DNA from: Acidobacteriaceae bacterium
GTDB lineage: Bacteria; Acidobacteriota; Terriglobia; Terriglobales; Acidobacteriaceae
Direction: 5' to 3'
Length of the DNA: 12,651 nt
Assembly: GCA_003165095.1 (NCBI GenBank)
Contig: PLSH01000104.1
Span: 1 to 12,651, forward strand
Part shown: piece after piece, positions 5,893 through 12,325 of the stretch
Layout of the letters: every line of letters begins with the position of its first letter
How positions within the stretch are numbered: the stretch's first letter is position 1
Notes under the pieces: generated by a model
What the model saw: the letters and a program-made list of their open reading frames with translations, nothing else
Told to the model about the DNA's origin: nothing
Databases searched by the model: none
Made by a program: the position numbers and the translations under genes

Positions 5893-8598
5893 TTACTGCG
5901 GAGCCGGACCGTGAACCACCTGCACCAGGTTGTCAGTGCGGATGTGTTTCGCGAACGCGTTCTTCACGTCGTCCGCCGTCAGTTGCAGATACTTCCTTGC
6001 CGCCAGCACCGGCTCATCCAGCGGCAGATCCATTCCGGCGCGCGCCAGCAGCCCTCCGGCCAGCGCTTCTTCGCTGGCGTTGCTTAACGGAATCTGGCGC
6101 AGCAACAATGCCTTGGCCAGGTGCAGTTCGCTGTCCGTCACGTCTGCCGTGCGCATCTGATCAAGATCCCGCACAATCAAAGCCCGCGCCTTCGACACAT
6201 TCTGCGGGTCGCAACCGTAATCCACCGAGTATTTGGCCCGGCTCTTCGTTGCATCCAGGCTCACATTCACGCTGTAAACGTACCCGCTCACCTGGCGCAG
6301 ATCGTGAAAAAGCCGCGTGGCGTAAAATCCGCCGCCAAGCACGTGGTTGCCCAGCTGCAATGGATAGTAGTCGGGATCGAATCGGTTCAGGTCGAGCTGC
6401 TCGGCCAGCGTAACCTGGTCCTGCACCTGCTCCGGATCAGGCACCGTCACCGCCGAAGATTGGTTCACCGGAACCGCCGGCAGGGTAGTGTTGGGCTTCG
6501 CCCCGCTCGCCTTCCAGTCTCCAAACCACTTTTCAATAACCGTTTTCGCCTCTGCCGCCGTCACGTCGCCGATGATCACGATCGTGGTCAGGTCCGGCCG
6601 CACCGTCGTGGCGTGATACTGCTTCACTTCCTCGAGCGTCAGCTTTGAAAGTGTCTCCGGAGTGGTCTGCCGAAGCACCGGGTCGCCCGCCGGCAACAGC
6701 CCCACTGCGAGCGCGCGCGAGCTGCGATAACCGGGGCTCTGCAGATTGCCGGCTACAAACTGCGCACTCTGCTGCTGCGTGATCTTGAAGGCCTGCTCCG
6801 GCAGCGCGGGATGTAGTTCGTTGTCCGCCAGCAGTTCCACACCGCGCGAAAAATACTCCTTCAGTACGCTGAGCGAAAAGCTGTATCCGGCGCTCTCGTT
6901 GGCCGCAATGTCGTCCAGCGCCTTCTGAAACGCGATCCGGTCCAGCGTCTCGGTCCCATAGGAATAGAGTCCGTCCAGCACCTCGGAAAGGCCGTCTTCA
7001 CCGGCCGGCGTTTGCAAATCGGGGTTCTGCTTCACCGATCCCAGCACCGTGATCGTCGGGCTGGTCGTGTCGGTGCGGACAATCAGCCGGATGCCGTTGG
7101 GAAGCGCGGTGTCGGAGACCGGAATGAAGTTTGCCGGAGCCTGAAGCTGCGCCAGCGGGCCTTCCGCCCACGCCGGAAGCTCTACCGGCTTGGTCGGCGA
7201 CGACGTCACCTGCTCTGCGCCGCCAAATCCCTTGTCCGCTACCGGACCGCCCGCATTCACCGGCTTCAGCGTGGCTGTAATCGTGTTCGCATTCAACAGG
7301 TACTGTTTAGCCACCCGGTTTACGTCGGCAAGCGTCACCTTGCGCATCGCGTCAATGTCTTCCTCGGGCGAGTTGCGGCCTTCTGAGGCCAGCGCCGCCG
7401 ACCACACTTCGGCAACCCCTGGAATGGAGTTGCGCTGGAACTCCGCTTGCGCAATCTCGCTGCGTTTGGCCGCGTCCACCAGTTCCTCCGGCACGCCGCT
7501 GGCCGCATATTTGTTCAGAATCCCTCGCATCTCGTCGATCGCGCCCGCTGCGTCCGCGCCTGCCGGCAACGCCACCACCCCGAAACCGACGCTGGCCTTC
7601 CGGTAGGTCTCCGCCATTCCAAACTCCGCCGCCAGCGCCTTGCCCGCCGGAACCATCGCGTACAGATCCCCGCGCTGGCTTGACAGTACATCCGACAGAA
7701 TCTGAGCCGCCGCATAGTCCGCCGAGTCGGTTCCCGGCATCCGGTACGCAATAAAACCCAGCACGTATGGCAGATTGCTGTCGATCGAAAATGAGTCGGT
7801 CTTGAACGGCTGCAATTCAATGGCCGGCCGCTCCGGCGGCGCGTGCGCCGGAATCTCTCCGTAGAGGTCCTTGATCTTCTTGAGCGTTACCGCCGCATCC
7901 ACATCGCCTACCACCACTAGCACTACGTTCGAGGGCGAATACCACTTCTGATAAAAATCCTTCAGCATTGCGCCGGTTGTCGCGTCGAACGAGCTCTTGG
8001 TGCCCAACGGATCGTGCGCATACGGTGTGCCCGCAAAAATCGCGCCATTCAGCCGGTTGACAAACTTGTAGGTCGGATTGGAAAGATCGCGCTGCACTTC
8101 CTGCTCGATCGCCCCGCGTTCCTGGTCCCACTCCGCCTGCGAATCGTCGATCCCGCGCAGGCACGCGGCTTGCGCCTGCAACGCCACATCCACGTCCGCC
8201 GATGGAACCGTCGCAAAGTATTGCGTGATGCTCTGCTGGGTGTCCGCGTTGTTTTCGCCTCCCAGCAGCGCATAGATGGCCGAGGTCTGGTCGGCCGTCA
8301 TCCCCGCGCAGCCGCGAAACGCCATGTGCTCCTGCGCGTGAGCCATCCCCGGAAACCCGTCCGGGGTTTCGTTGCCGCCCACCAGAAAGTTCGCCTCGAC
8401 CGTGGCCACCGGGGCCAGAGCGCTGCGGATAATCACTACCCGCATTCCATTCGCCAGCGTAGCGCGGGTTACCGGCAGGTCGTGCCCCGCGGAAGCAGTC
8501 TTAGCGGCCGCAGCCGGCTGATTGGCCGCGTTCACCCGCAAAGAAGGCGTTATCGCCCAGATCATCAGCAACAAAATCAAAATTCGTTGGCTCTTCAA
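5893..8598 (-). CDS. Secreted M16-family (pitrilysin-like) zinc metalloprotease
   Basis: The 901-residue protein has two M16 modules and a signal peptide, so it should act outside the cytoplasm on peptides or misfolded protein. The first module holds the inverted zinc motif HAQEH at residues 87-91. The third ligand, Glu at about 167, lies within ERGAIEQEV, with the normal spacing of about 75 residues. The second module begins near LPNGIRLIVR; at the equivalent place it reads GLSEVLDGL, so the zinc site is lost, as is usual for the non-catalytic half. The start chosen is TTG 8598, with GGAG 8 nt upstream and the leader MKSQRILILLLMIWAI at once. The frame stays open to an ATG at 8673, but that would put 25 polar residues ahead of the signal peptide. 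It is convergent with the HAAS gene (27 nt between stops) and divergent from the TonB-C-like gene. Confidence 0.92.
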   Translation of the reverse strand: MKSQRILILLLMIWAITPSLRVNAANQPAAAAKTASAGHDLPVTRATLANGMRVVIIRSALAPVATVEANFLVGGNETPDGFPGMAHAQEHMAFRGCAGMTADQTSAIYALLGGENNADTQQSITQYFATVPSADVDVALQAQAACLRGIDDSQAEWDQERGAIEQEVQRDLSNPTYKFVNRLNGAIFAGTPYAHDPLGTKSSFDATTGAMLKDFYQKWYSPSNVVLVVVGDVDAAVTLKKIKDLYGEIPAHAPPERPAIELQPFKTDSFSIDSNLPYVLGFIAYRMPGTDSADYAAAQILSDVLSSQRGDLYAMVPAGKALAAEFGMAETYRKASVGFGVVALPAGADAAGAIDEMRGILNKYAASGVPEELVDAAKRSEIAQAEFQRNSIPGVAEVWSAALASEGRNSPEEDIDAMRKVTLADVNRVAKQYLLNANTITATLKPVNAGGPVADKGFGGAEQVTSSPTKPVELPAWAEGPLAQLQAPANFIPVSDTALPNGIRLIVRTDTTSPTITVLGSVKQNPDLQTPAGEDGLSEVLDGLYSYGTETLDRIAFQKALDDIAANESAGYSFSLSVLKEYFSRGVELLADNELHPALPEQAFKITQQQSAQFVAGNLQSPGYRSSRALAVGLLPAGDPVLRQTTPETLSKLTLEEVKQYHATTVRPDLTTIVIIGDVTAAEAKTVIEKWFGDWKASGAKPNTTLPAVPVNQSSAVTVPDPEQVQDQVTLAEQLDLNRFDPDYYPLQLGNHVLGGGFYATRLFHDLRQVSGYVYSVNVSLDATKSRAKYSVDYGCDPQNVSKARALIVRDLDQMRTADVTDSELHLAKALLLRQIPLSNASEEALAGGLLARAGMDLPLDEPVLAARKYLQLTADDVKNAFAKHIRTDNLVQVVHGPAPQ

Positions 8599-8769
8599 CG
8601 TGAAATCTCCATTTTCCCGATCACAGCTCAGTTCCGGTCGGTTTACGCCGCACTGTTCCTCTATCTTATGCAACCTGAGCGGTTCGATGGAGGTCAGTTG
8701 CGATCGGTTGTTTGATGCCCGATGGGGATTTGAAGCGCGGCATTCGGTTCAGGTGGGATGCGACAGGTC

Positions 8770-8775
8770 TATACT
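8770..8775 (+). promoter_or_regulatory. -10 box of the TonB-C-like gene, possibly leaderless
   Basis: TATACT (8770-8775) matches 5 of 6 positions of the -10 consensus and lies 7 nt before the ATG at 8783. No convincing -35 box is present (TTCAGG at 8748-8753 is poor) and no Shine-Dalgarno precedes the ATG. The arrangement parallels padR and suggests transcription starting at or next to the start codon. Confidence 0.4.
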
Positions 8776-8782
8776 TCCCTCC

Positions 8783-9337
8783 ATGGCAGCGCATGTCCGG
8801 CAATTAGCGTATTCCCTAATACCGATTACACTTCTGGCGTTTACCGGAAATCTTCACCCGCAATCCGCTGTCGTCCCAGATAAGCCGGCGCCCGAACTCA
8901 GGTTGGTCAATCTGTCTAATCCGGAATACCCTGCAATCGCTGGAGCCGCACTTGTTTCGGGTGATGTGGAGTTGCGGCTTTTGGTCGGCCCTGACGGAGC
9001 GGTCAAGTCAGCGGATGCGATCAGCGGCCCTCTAATGTTGAGACAGTACTCAGTGGCGAGTGCGCAACAACTCCGATTCGAGTGCCAGGGTTGCAGCGAG
9101 GCCGTCCCTTACGAGATTACGTTCAAATATCGCATTACTGACCCTGGCCCTGAAAAGAGCTGTGCCGCTAAGGGGCAAATACCCGATCCGGCCGCGGAAT
9201 TCGACTCTTCGCGGCACCAGGTTACGGTTTCCACTTGGGTGGTGTGGACCTGCGATCCGGAGGAAACTTGGGTAAGAGTGCGTTCCGCCAAATGCCTGTA
9301 CCTTTGGAAATGCGGCCTCCGTGAGACCGGAGACTGA
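8783..9337 (+). CDS. Secreted protein with TonB C-terminal-like domain
   Basis: The 184-residue protein has a hydrophobic leader (residues 8-22) followed by a TonB-C-like domain at about 40-118. That domain carries the family pattern YPAIAGAALVSGDVELRLLV, then GPDGAVKSADAISGP, a (here L-R-F instead of W-R-F) turn, and an EITFKYRI final strand. It lacks the Pro-rich linker of true TonB, so energy transduction is unlikely; such secreted stand-alone domains are common in Acidobacteria. A tail of 65 residues contains four Cys (127, 157, 171, 177), which could form disulfides outside the cytoplasm. ATG 8783 gives the leader at the N-terminus. The frame is open far upstream, but that stretch overlaps the opposite M16 gene and is not protein-like. 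GC is modest (30 of 60 at 9121-9180). No near neighbour suggests a pathway. Confidence 0.75.
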   Translation: MAAHVRQLAYSLIPITLLAFTGNLHPQSAVVPDKPAPELRLVNLSNPEYPAIAGAALVSGDVELRLLVGPDGAVKSADAISGPLMLRQYSVASAQQLRFECQGCSEAVPYEITFKYRITDPGPEKSCAAKGQIPDPAAEFDSSRHQVTVSTWVVWTCDPEETWVRVRSAKCLYLWKCGLRETGD

Positions 9338-9362
9338 CGCGGACAGCGTCCAGCATCGCCGT

Positions 9363-9391
9363 TTGCAATCCGGCCGCCATTCCGTTATGAT
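9363..9391 (+). promoter_or_regulatory. Promoter of the rplA-rplJ-rplL-rpoB unit
   Basis: TTGCAA (9363-9368, 4 of 6) and TATGAT (9386-9391, 5 of 6) are separated by exactly 17 nt. Transcription would start near 9398 and leave a leader of about 158 nt before rplA. Together with the terminator after rplK, this gives the second half of the ribosomal block its own start. Confidence 0.65.
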
Positions 9392-9502
9392 TCAAAGATG
9401 TGTTCGGGGGAAAACCCTGGACCGTCAATAGCACCACGGCTTTTGGGCTTCAATGGCGCGTTGGCCTCGGCAATCAGAATTGTTGCCCGTGCGGCCGGCA
9501 CC

Positions 9503-9530
9503 CAGGAGTTTCTCGCAAAGCGAGACTGGC
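9503..9530 (+). promoter_or_regulatory. Bulged hairpin in the rplA leader, possible L1 autoregulatory site
   Basis: TCTCGC (9512-9517) and GCGAGA (9521-9526) form a perfect 6-bp stem with an AAA loop. CCAG (9503-9506) pairs with CTGG (9527-9530) below it, leaving GAGTT bulged on the 5' side. It lies 25 nt before the rplA start. L1 represses its own mRNA by binding a stem with an asymmetric internal loop that mimics its rRNA site. This hairpin has a one-sided bulge only, so the assignment is tentative. Confidence 0.3.
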
Positions 9531-9555
9531 AAGAGCGGTGGGAGACGAGGGAAGA

Positions 9556-10263
9556 ATGGCAAAATCCAGCAAGAACATTGCAAAGGCGCGCGCGGCTGTC
9601 ACCAAGCCTGCCTATCCGCTGCCTGAAGCTGTCACCCTATTGAAACAGGTCAAGTACGCCAAGTTCGACGAGACCGTCGACCTCACCATGCGGCTTGGCG
9701 TTGATACGCGCCATGCCGACCAGATGGTCCGCGGCACCGTAGTCCTGCCGCACGGCCTTGGCAAAACCAAAACCGTGGCCGTGATCGCCAGCGGCGACCG
9801 CCAGAAGGAAGCCACCGAAGCCGGCGCCGACTTTGTGGGCGGCGAAGAGATGGTCGAGAAGATTCAAAAGGAAAACTGGACCGCCTTCGATGCGCTGATC
9901 GCCACCCCCGACATGATGAAGGTCGTCGGGCGCCTCGGCAAGGTGCTCGGTCCCAAGGGACTGATGCCCAATCCCAAGACCGGCACCGTGACCATGGATG
10001 TGGCCGCGGCGGTAAAAGAAATCAAGGCCGGCAAGGTGGAGTTTCGTGCCGACAAAACCAGCCTGGTGCACGTGCCCGTGGGCAAGCTGAGCTTCGAGCC
10101 GCAAAAGCTGATCGACAACGCGACGACCGTCATTACCTCGATCGTCCGCGCCAAGCCTTCCGCCGCCAAAGGCAAGTACATCAAGAGCGTCACGCTGAGT
10201 TCCACCATGGGCCCCGGCGTTCCGCTGGATTCGGCCGTAGCCGACGCCGCCGGAAAGCACTAA
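9556..10263 (+). CDS. rplA: 50S ribosomal protein L1
   Basis: L1 forms the mobile stalk of the large subunit at the E site and represses translation of its own operon. The product has 235 residues, the usual bacterial length. It has the two-domain layout and the L1 signature [17 protein letters not shown] at 128-144. The conserved closing segments KIKSVT-like ([18 protein letters not shown]) are intact. The ATG is preceded by GAGGGA (9547-9552). The frame is open further upstream, but the first 52 codons there are not L1 sequence and would run through the leader hairpin. It is separated from rplK by the accessory insert but keeps rplJ-rplL-rpoB downstream, so it heads a new unit. No unusual residues were noticed. 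Confidence 0.97.
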   Translation: MAKSSKNIAKARAAVTKPAYPLPEAVTLLKQVKYAKFDETVDLTMRLGVDTRHADQMVRGTVVLPHGLGKTKTVAVIASGDRQKEATEAGADFVGGEEMVEKIQKENWTAFDALIATPDMMKVVGRLGKVLGPKGLMPNPKTGTVTMDVAAAVKEIKAGKVEFRADKTSLVHVPVGKLSFEPQKLIDNATTVITSIVRAKPSAAKGKYIKSVTLSSTMGPGVPLDSAVADAAGKH

Positions 10264-10266
10264 GAG

Positions 10267-10453
10267 CAGGGATCAGGGGTCAGGGATCAGTTGGTTTGGT
10301 CGTCGCATTTGCCTCGAACTCCGATCCGACAGTTTGGAAGCGAGATTTCGAAACGAAGCGCCTTTTGGGGCGACATTGAATTGAAGGGAAGAGGGAAACG
10401 GGCATAAGTATCGGGTCGGCGTTCAGAAGCTGATCCCTGACCCCTGACCCCTG
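10267..10453. repeat. Long inverted repeat enclosing the rplA-rplJ spacer
   Basis: Arms at 10267-10290 and 10430-10453 are 24 nt with 23 complementary positions (one A.C), including 18 consecutive perfect pairs. The loop is 139 nt. The arms are heptamers of the CAGGGGT/CAGGGAT type and continue in weaker form to 10460 on the 3' side. The 5' arm begins 3 nt after the rplA stop and the 3' arm ends 25 nt before rplJ. The enclosed 10291-10429 would be looped out and is where an L10 leader would be expected; I could not identify one by eye. Confidence 0.8.
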
Positions 10454-10478
10454 AACCCTGTCGAAGCGGAGCGAAGAC

Positions 10479-11015
10479 ATGGCAGTATCAAGAGCGAAGA
10501 AGATTGAGAAGACCAAGTTGCTGGCCAGCGAACTGGAGACCTCGACAACAGCGATTATCGGCACCTTCAGCAAGCTGACCGTAGCCAAGGATTTCGAGTT
10601 GCGCAGGCTGATCCGCGAAACCGGCGGCAAGTACCGGGTGGTCAAAAACAAGCTGGCCGCCATCTCCGGTACCGGAACCCAGGTTGAGGCGGCGCTGCGC
10701 GGCCTGAAGGGCGTCAATTCCGTGGCTTTCACCGCCGGCGATCCGGTGGCGCTGGCCAAAGTCTTTGCCAAGTGGGCCGGCGAAAATGCCGAGTTTCATT
10801 TCAAGCTGGGCATTGTCGACGGCAAGTTGCTCACCGTCGAAGAAGTCAAGGCGCTGGCCACCATGCCGGGCAAGGAAGAGCTCTTTTCCAAGCTGCTCTT
10901 CCTCATCAATGCGCCTGCGCAAAGGCTGGTTACCGTGCTCAATGCCGCAGGCCGCGACTTGGCCGTGGTGCTGGGCCAGGGCGTCGAGAAAGAAAAGTTT
11001 GCCGGCGCTGCATAG
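10479..11015 (+). CDS. rplJ: 50S ribosomal protein L10
   Basis: L10 anchors the L7/L12 dimers to the ribosome stalk base next to L11, and the L10-L12 complex represses its own mRNA. The 178-residue product has the N-terminal rRNA-binding part, with FSKLTVAKDFELRRLIR (29-45) and KYRVVKNKLA (51-60). The C-terminal helix that carries L12 dimers ends in a Lys/Glu-rich tail. GGAG (10468-10471) lies 7 nt before the ATG. The gene sits 215 nt after rplA, and that spacer is almost entirely enclosed by a long inverted repeat. A terminator-like hairpin follows its stop by 8 nt, so the ratio of L10 to L12 message may be set there. Confidence 0.96.
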   Translation: MAVSRAKKIEKTKLLASELETSTTAIIGTFSKLTVAKDFELRRLIRETGGKYRVVKNKLAAISGTGTQVEAALRGLKGVNSVAFTAGDPVALAKVFAKWAGENAEFHFKLGIVDGKLLTVEEVKALATMPGKEELFSKLLFLINAPAQRLVTVLNAAGRDLAVVLGQGVEKEKFAGAA

Positions 11016-11023
11016 CGCCGCAG

Positions 11024-11052
11024 GCCTTTAGCCAGGGGCTAGAGGCAGTTTT
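11024..11052 (+). terminator. Terminator-like hairpin between rplJ and rplL
   Basis: GCCTTTAGCC (11024-11033) pairs along all 10 positions with GGCTAGAGGC (11037-11046) around an AGG loop, then AGTTTTAACGGTTTT follows. The only non-Watson-Crick pair is U.G in the + transcript. The T-run is short and broken, so it could be a partial terminator (attenuator), an RNase-stable 3' end for rplJ mRNA, or a processing site. No clear promoter was seen between it and rplL. Confidence 0.5.
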
Positions 11053-11169
11053 AACGGTTTTGGCCGGTTGGCAGGCGAGAAAGGGCGCGGGTCTGGCGCA
11101 TCGGAAACTTTCTTGGGTTCCGCCGAAGGCCGGGGAAACATCAAATTCAAACGTTGAATGGAGAAGAAA

Positions 11170-11547
11170 ATGGCGGATCTGGCGCAGTTGGAAGAACAGA
11201 TTGTTTCGTTGAGCCTGCTGGAAGCGGCGGCTCTGGTGAAAAAGCTGGAAGAGCGTCTCGGCGTTTCGGCGGCCGCGGCCGCTCCAGTAGCGGCGGCGGG
11301 TGGCGCGGGTGCGGCGGCGGCTCCGGTGGTCGAGGAGAAGACCGAGTTCCAGGTCATCCTCAAGGATGCCGGCGCCAACAAGATCAGCACCATCAAGGCG
11401 GTGCGCGAAGTCACCTCCCTCGGCCTCAAGGAAGCCAAGGACCTGGTCGATGGAGCTCCCAAGGCCATTAAAGAAAACGCGACCAAGGACGAGGCCGAGG
11501 CCATCAGAAAGAAGTTCGAAGGCGTGGCCACCGTCGAGATCAAGTAA
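11170..11547 (+). CDS. rplL: 50S ribosomal protein L7/L12
   Basis: L7/L12 is the multi-copy stalk protein that recruits translation GTPases. The 125-residue product has an N-terminal dimerisation helix pair (residues 1-31), an Ala/Gly-rich hinge (33-53) and the globular C-terminal domain (56-125) with [20 protein letters not shown] and [15 protein letters not shown]. The start at 11170 is chosen over the in-frame ATG at 11158. GGAG at 11160-11163 gives 6-nt spacing to ATG 11170, the [11 protein letters not shown] start fits the family, and no ribosome binding site precedes 11158. It is about 150 nt after rplJ and 778 nt before rpoB, both longer than usual. A rplL-rpoB gap with attenuation is known in E. 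coli, and candidate hairpins are present here. Confidence 0.97.
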   Translation: MADLAQLEEQIVSLSLLEAAALVKKLEERLGVSAAAAAPVAAAGGAGAAAAPVVEEKTEFQVILKDAGANKISTIKAVREVTSLGLKEAKDLVDGAPKAIKENATKDEAEAIRKKFEGVATVEIK

Positions 11548-11570
11548 GACTTCAGCGCTTGCAAGTACGT

Positions 11571-11608
11571 CCGGGACGCGCTACGATAAAGGGTGCGCGT
11601 CTTTCCGG
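11571..11608 (+). terminator. Hairpin shortly after rplL
   Basis: GACGCGC (11575-11581) and GCGCGTC (11595-11601) are exact complements around a 13-nt loop, followed by only TTT. CCGG words on both sides (11571-11574, 11605-11608) could extend the stem if the TTT bulges out. It lies 23 nt past the rplL stop. The weak T-run makes a partial terminator or a 3'-end stabiliser more likely than a full stop. Confidence 0.4.
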
Positions 11609-12060
11609 CCCGTTCCGATTCTTTCGGAAAACGAGGCGGGGCTGGTGGGGGCGTTCTTGATGAGTCACAGAGTGGCACGCAAGCATCCGCGTTCCGGGGT
11701 CGGGCCAAGCCCGGGAATTTCGGCTGCATAAAGATCGTTAAGTGCCTTAGTGTCAATGATTTGCTTGATGGTCAGTCAGGCTTGCATTGATGAGTGTGGA
11801 GTGGCTGGCGGTTCGCGGTAGAAGCGAGTATTGGGATCGGCGAGATCAGCGCAAGAGAATTCGGACGGGAGCACAGGCGATAGGCCGCGCTCGTGAGGCA
11901 TTGCGTCCTTGCGGGCTATTTGTGTCTCCCGGCTGCGGCAGATAACAAAATTTATTTTGCTCCCATCTGCCCTGTGCGCATAACTATCCCCGGCGGTTTT
12001 CCCTCGGTTTCGGGTTCAACCGCCCCTTTGCTTCCTCCAATTGTGCGCAGTCTAGCCTAT

Positions 12061-12096
12061 TGGCCGGTTGCGTTGCAATGCCCGCCATGTTTTTTT
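12061..12096 (+). terminator. Intrinsic terminator or attenuator ahead of rpoB
   Basis: TGGCCGG (12061-12067) pairs with CCCGCCA (12081-12087) except for one C.C mismatch. Inside it TTGC (12068-12071) pairs with GCAA (12075-12078) around GTT. A run of seven T (12090-12096) follows after TG. This is the best T-run in the rplL-rpoB spacer. It lies 230 nt before rpoB, where attenuation of polymerase gene expression relative to ribosomal protein genes would be expected. Confidence 0.5.
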
Positions 12097-12325
12097 CGAT
12101 GCGGCTCTTGAGGAACCCACCTGACCTGGGTTAACTCCGGCTTGTTTTGGGGCCAGCCCCATTTCTGCCGGATTCCATGGACGGGGACTCGCTCTTCAGG
12201 GTCCGCCAGTCTGGTTTTTCGATTGATTACCGTATTCCGCTGGCGCCCCGAGAGACTCAGGCGCCGGCCCGGTGCAGGCCTGATATGCGGTCAACGCGCC
12301 GGAACGACGAGCCTCAGGAGTGATC

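Larger units (their letters stand above)
11548..12325. other. 778-nt spacer between rplL and rpoB without a credible gene
   Basis: Short ORFs in this stretch (for example 11593-11790 and 11893-12111) encode sequences with no protein-like pattern and have no ribosome binding sites. The stretch holds two terminator-like hairpins (annotated separately) and an AT-rich palindrome CAAAAT-TT-ATTTTG at 11946-11959 in otherwise GC-rich DNA. It also holds a 6-bp stem AACCCA/TGGGTT (12114-12119, 12127-12132), a TGGGG-CCAG-CCCCA stem (12148-12161) and two GGCGCC words (12242-12247, 12260-12265) 12 nt apart. It may be a long structured leader of rpoB. Confidence 0.6.

Noticed and set aside
8014..8715. Long + strand ORFs opposite the M16 gene
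   Set aside because: They are shadows of the high-GC M16 gene: Arg/His-rich with no ribosome binding site or motif.
9336..9350. GACGC/GCGTC hairpin as terminator of the TonB-C-like gene
   Set aside because: Only 5 bp, overlaps the stop codon, and no T-run follows.
2142..9555. Genomic island carried by an integrase or insertion sequence
   Set aside because: No transposase, integrase, flanking direct repeat or tRNA-end duplication could be found; the only tRNA lies outside the block.
11158..11169. rplL start at the ATG at 11158
   Set aside because: No ribosome binding site precedes it; GGAG inside these codons serves the ATG at 11170.
12114..12132. AACCCA/TGGGTT stem as a terminator
   Set aside because: Only 6 bp and no T-run follows; kept as a note within the spacer description.
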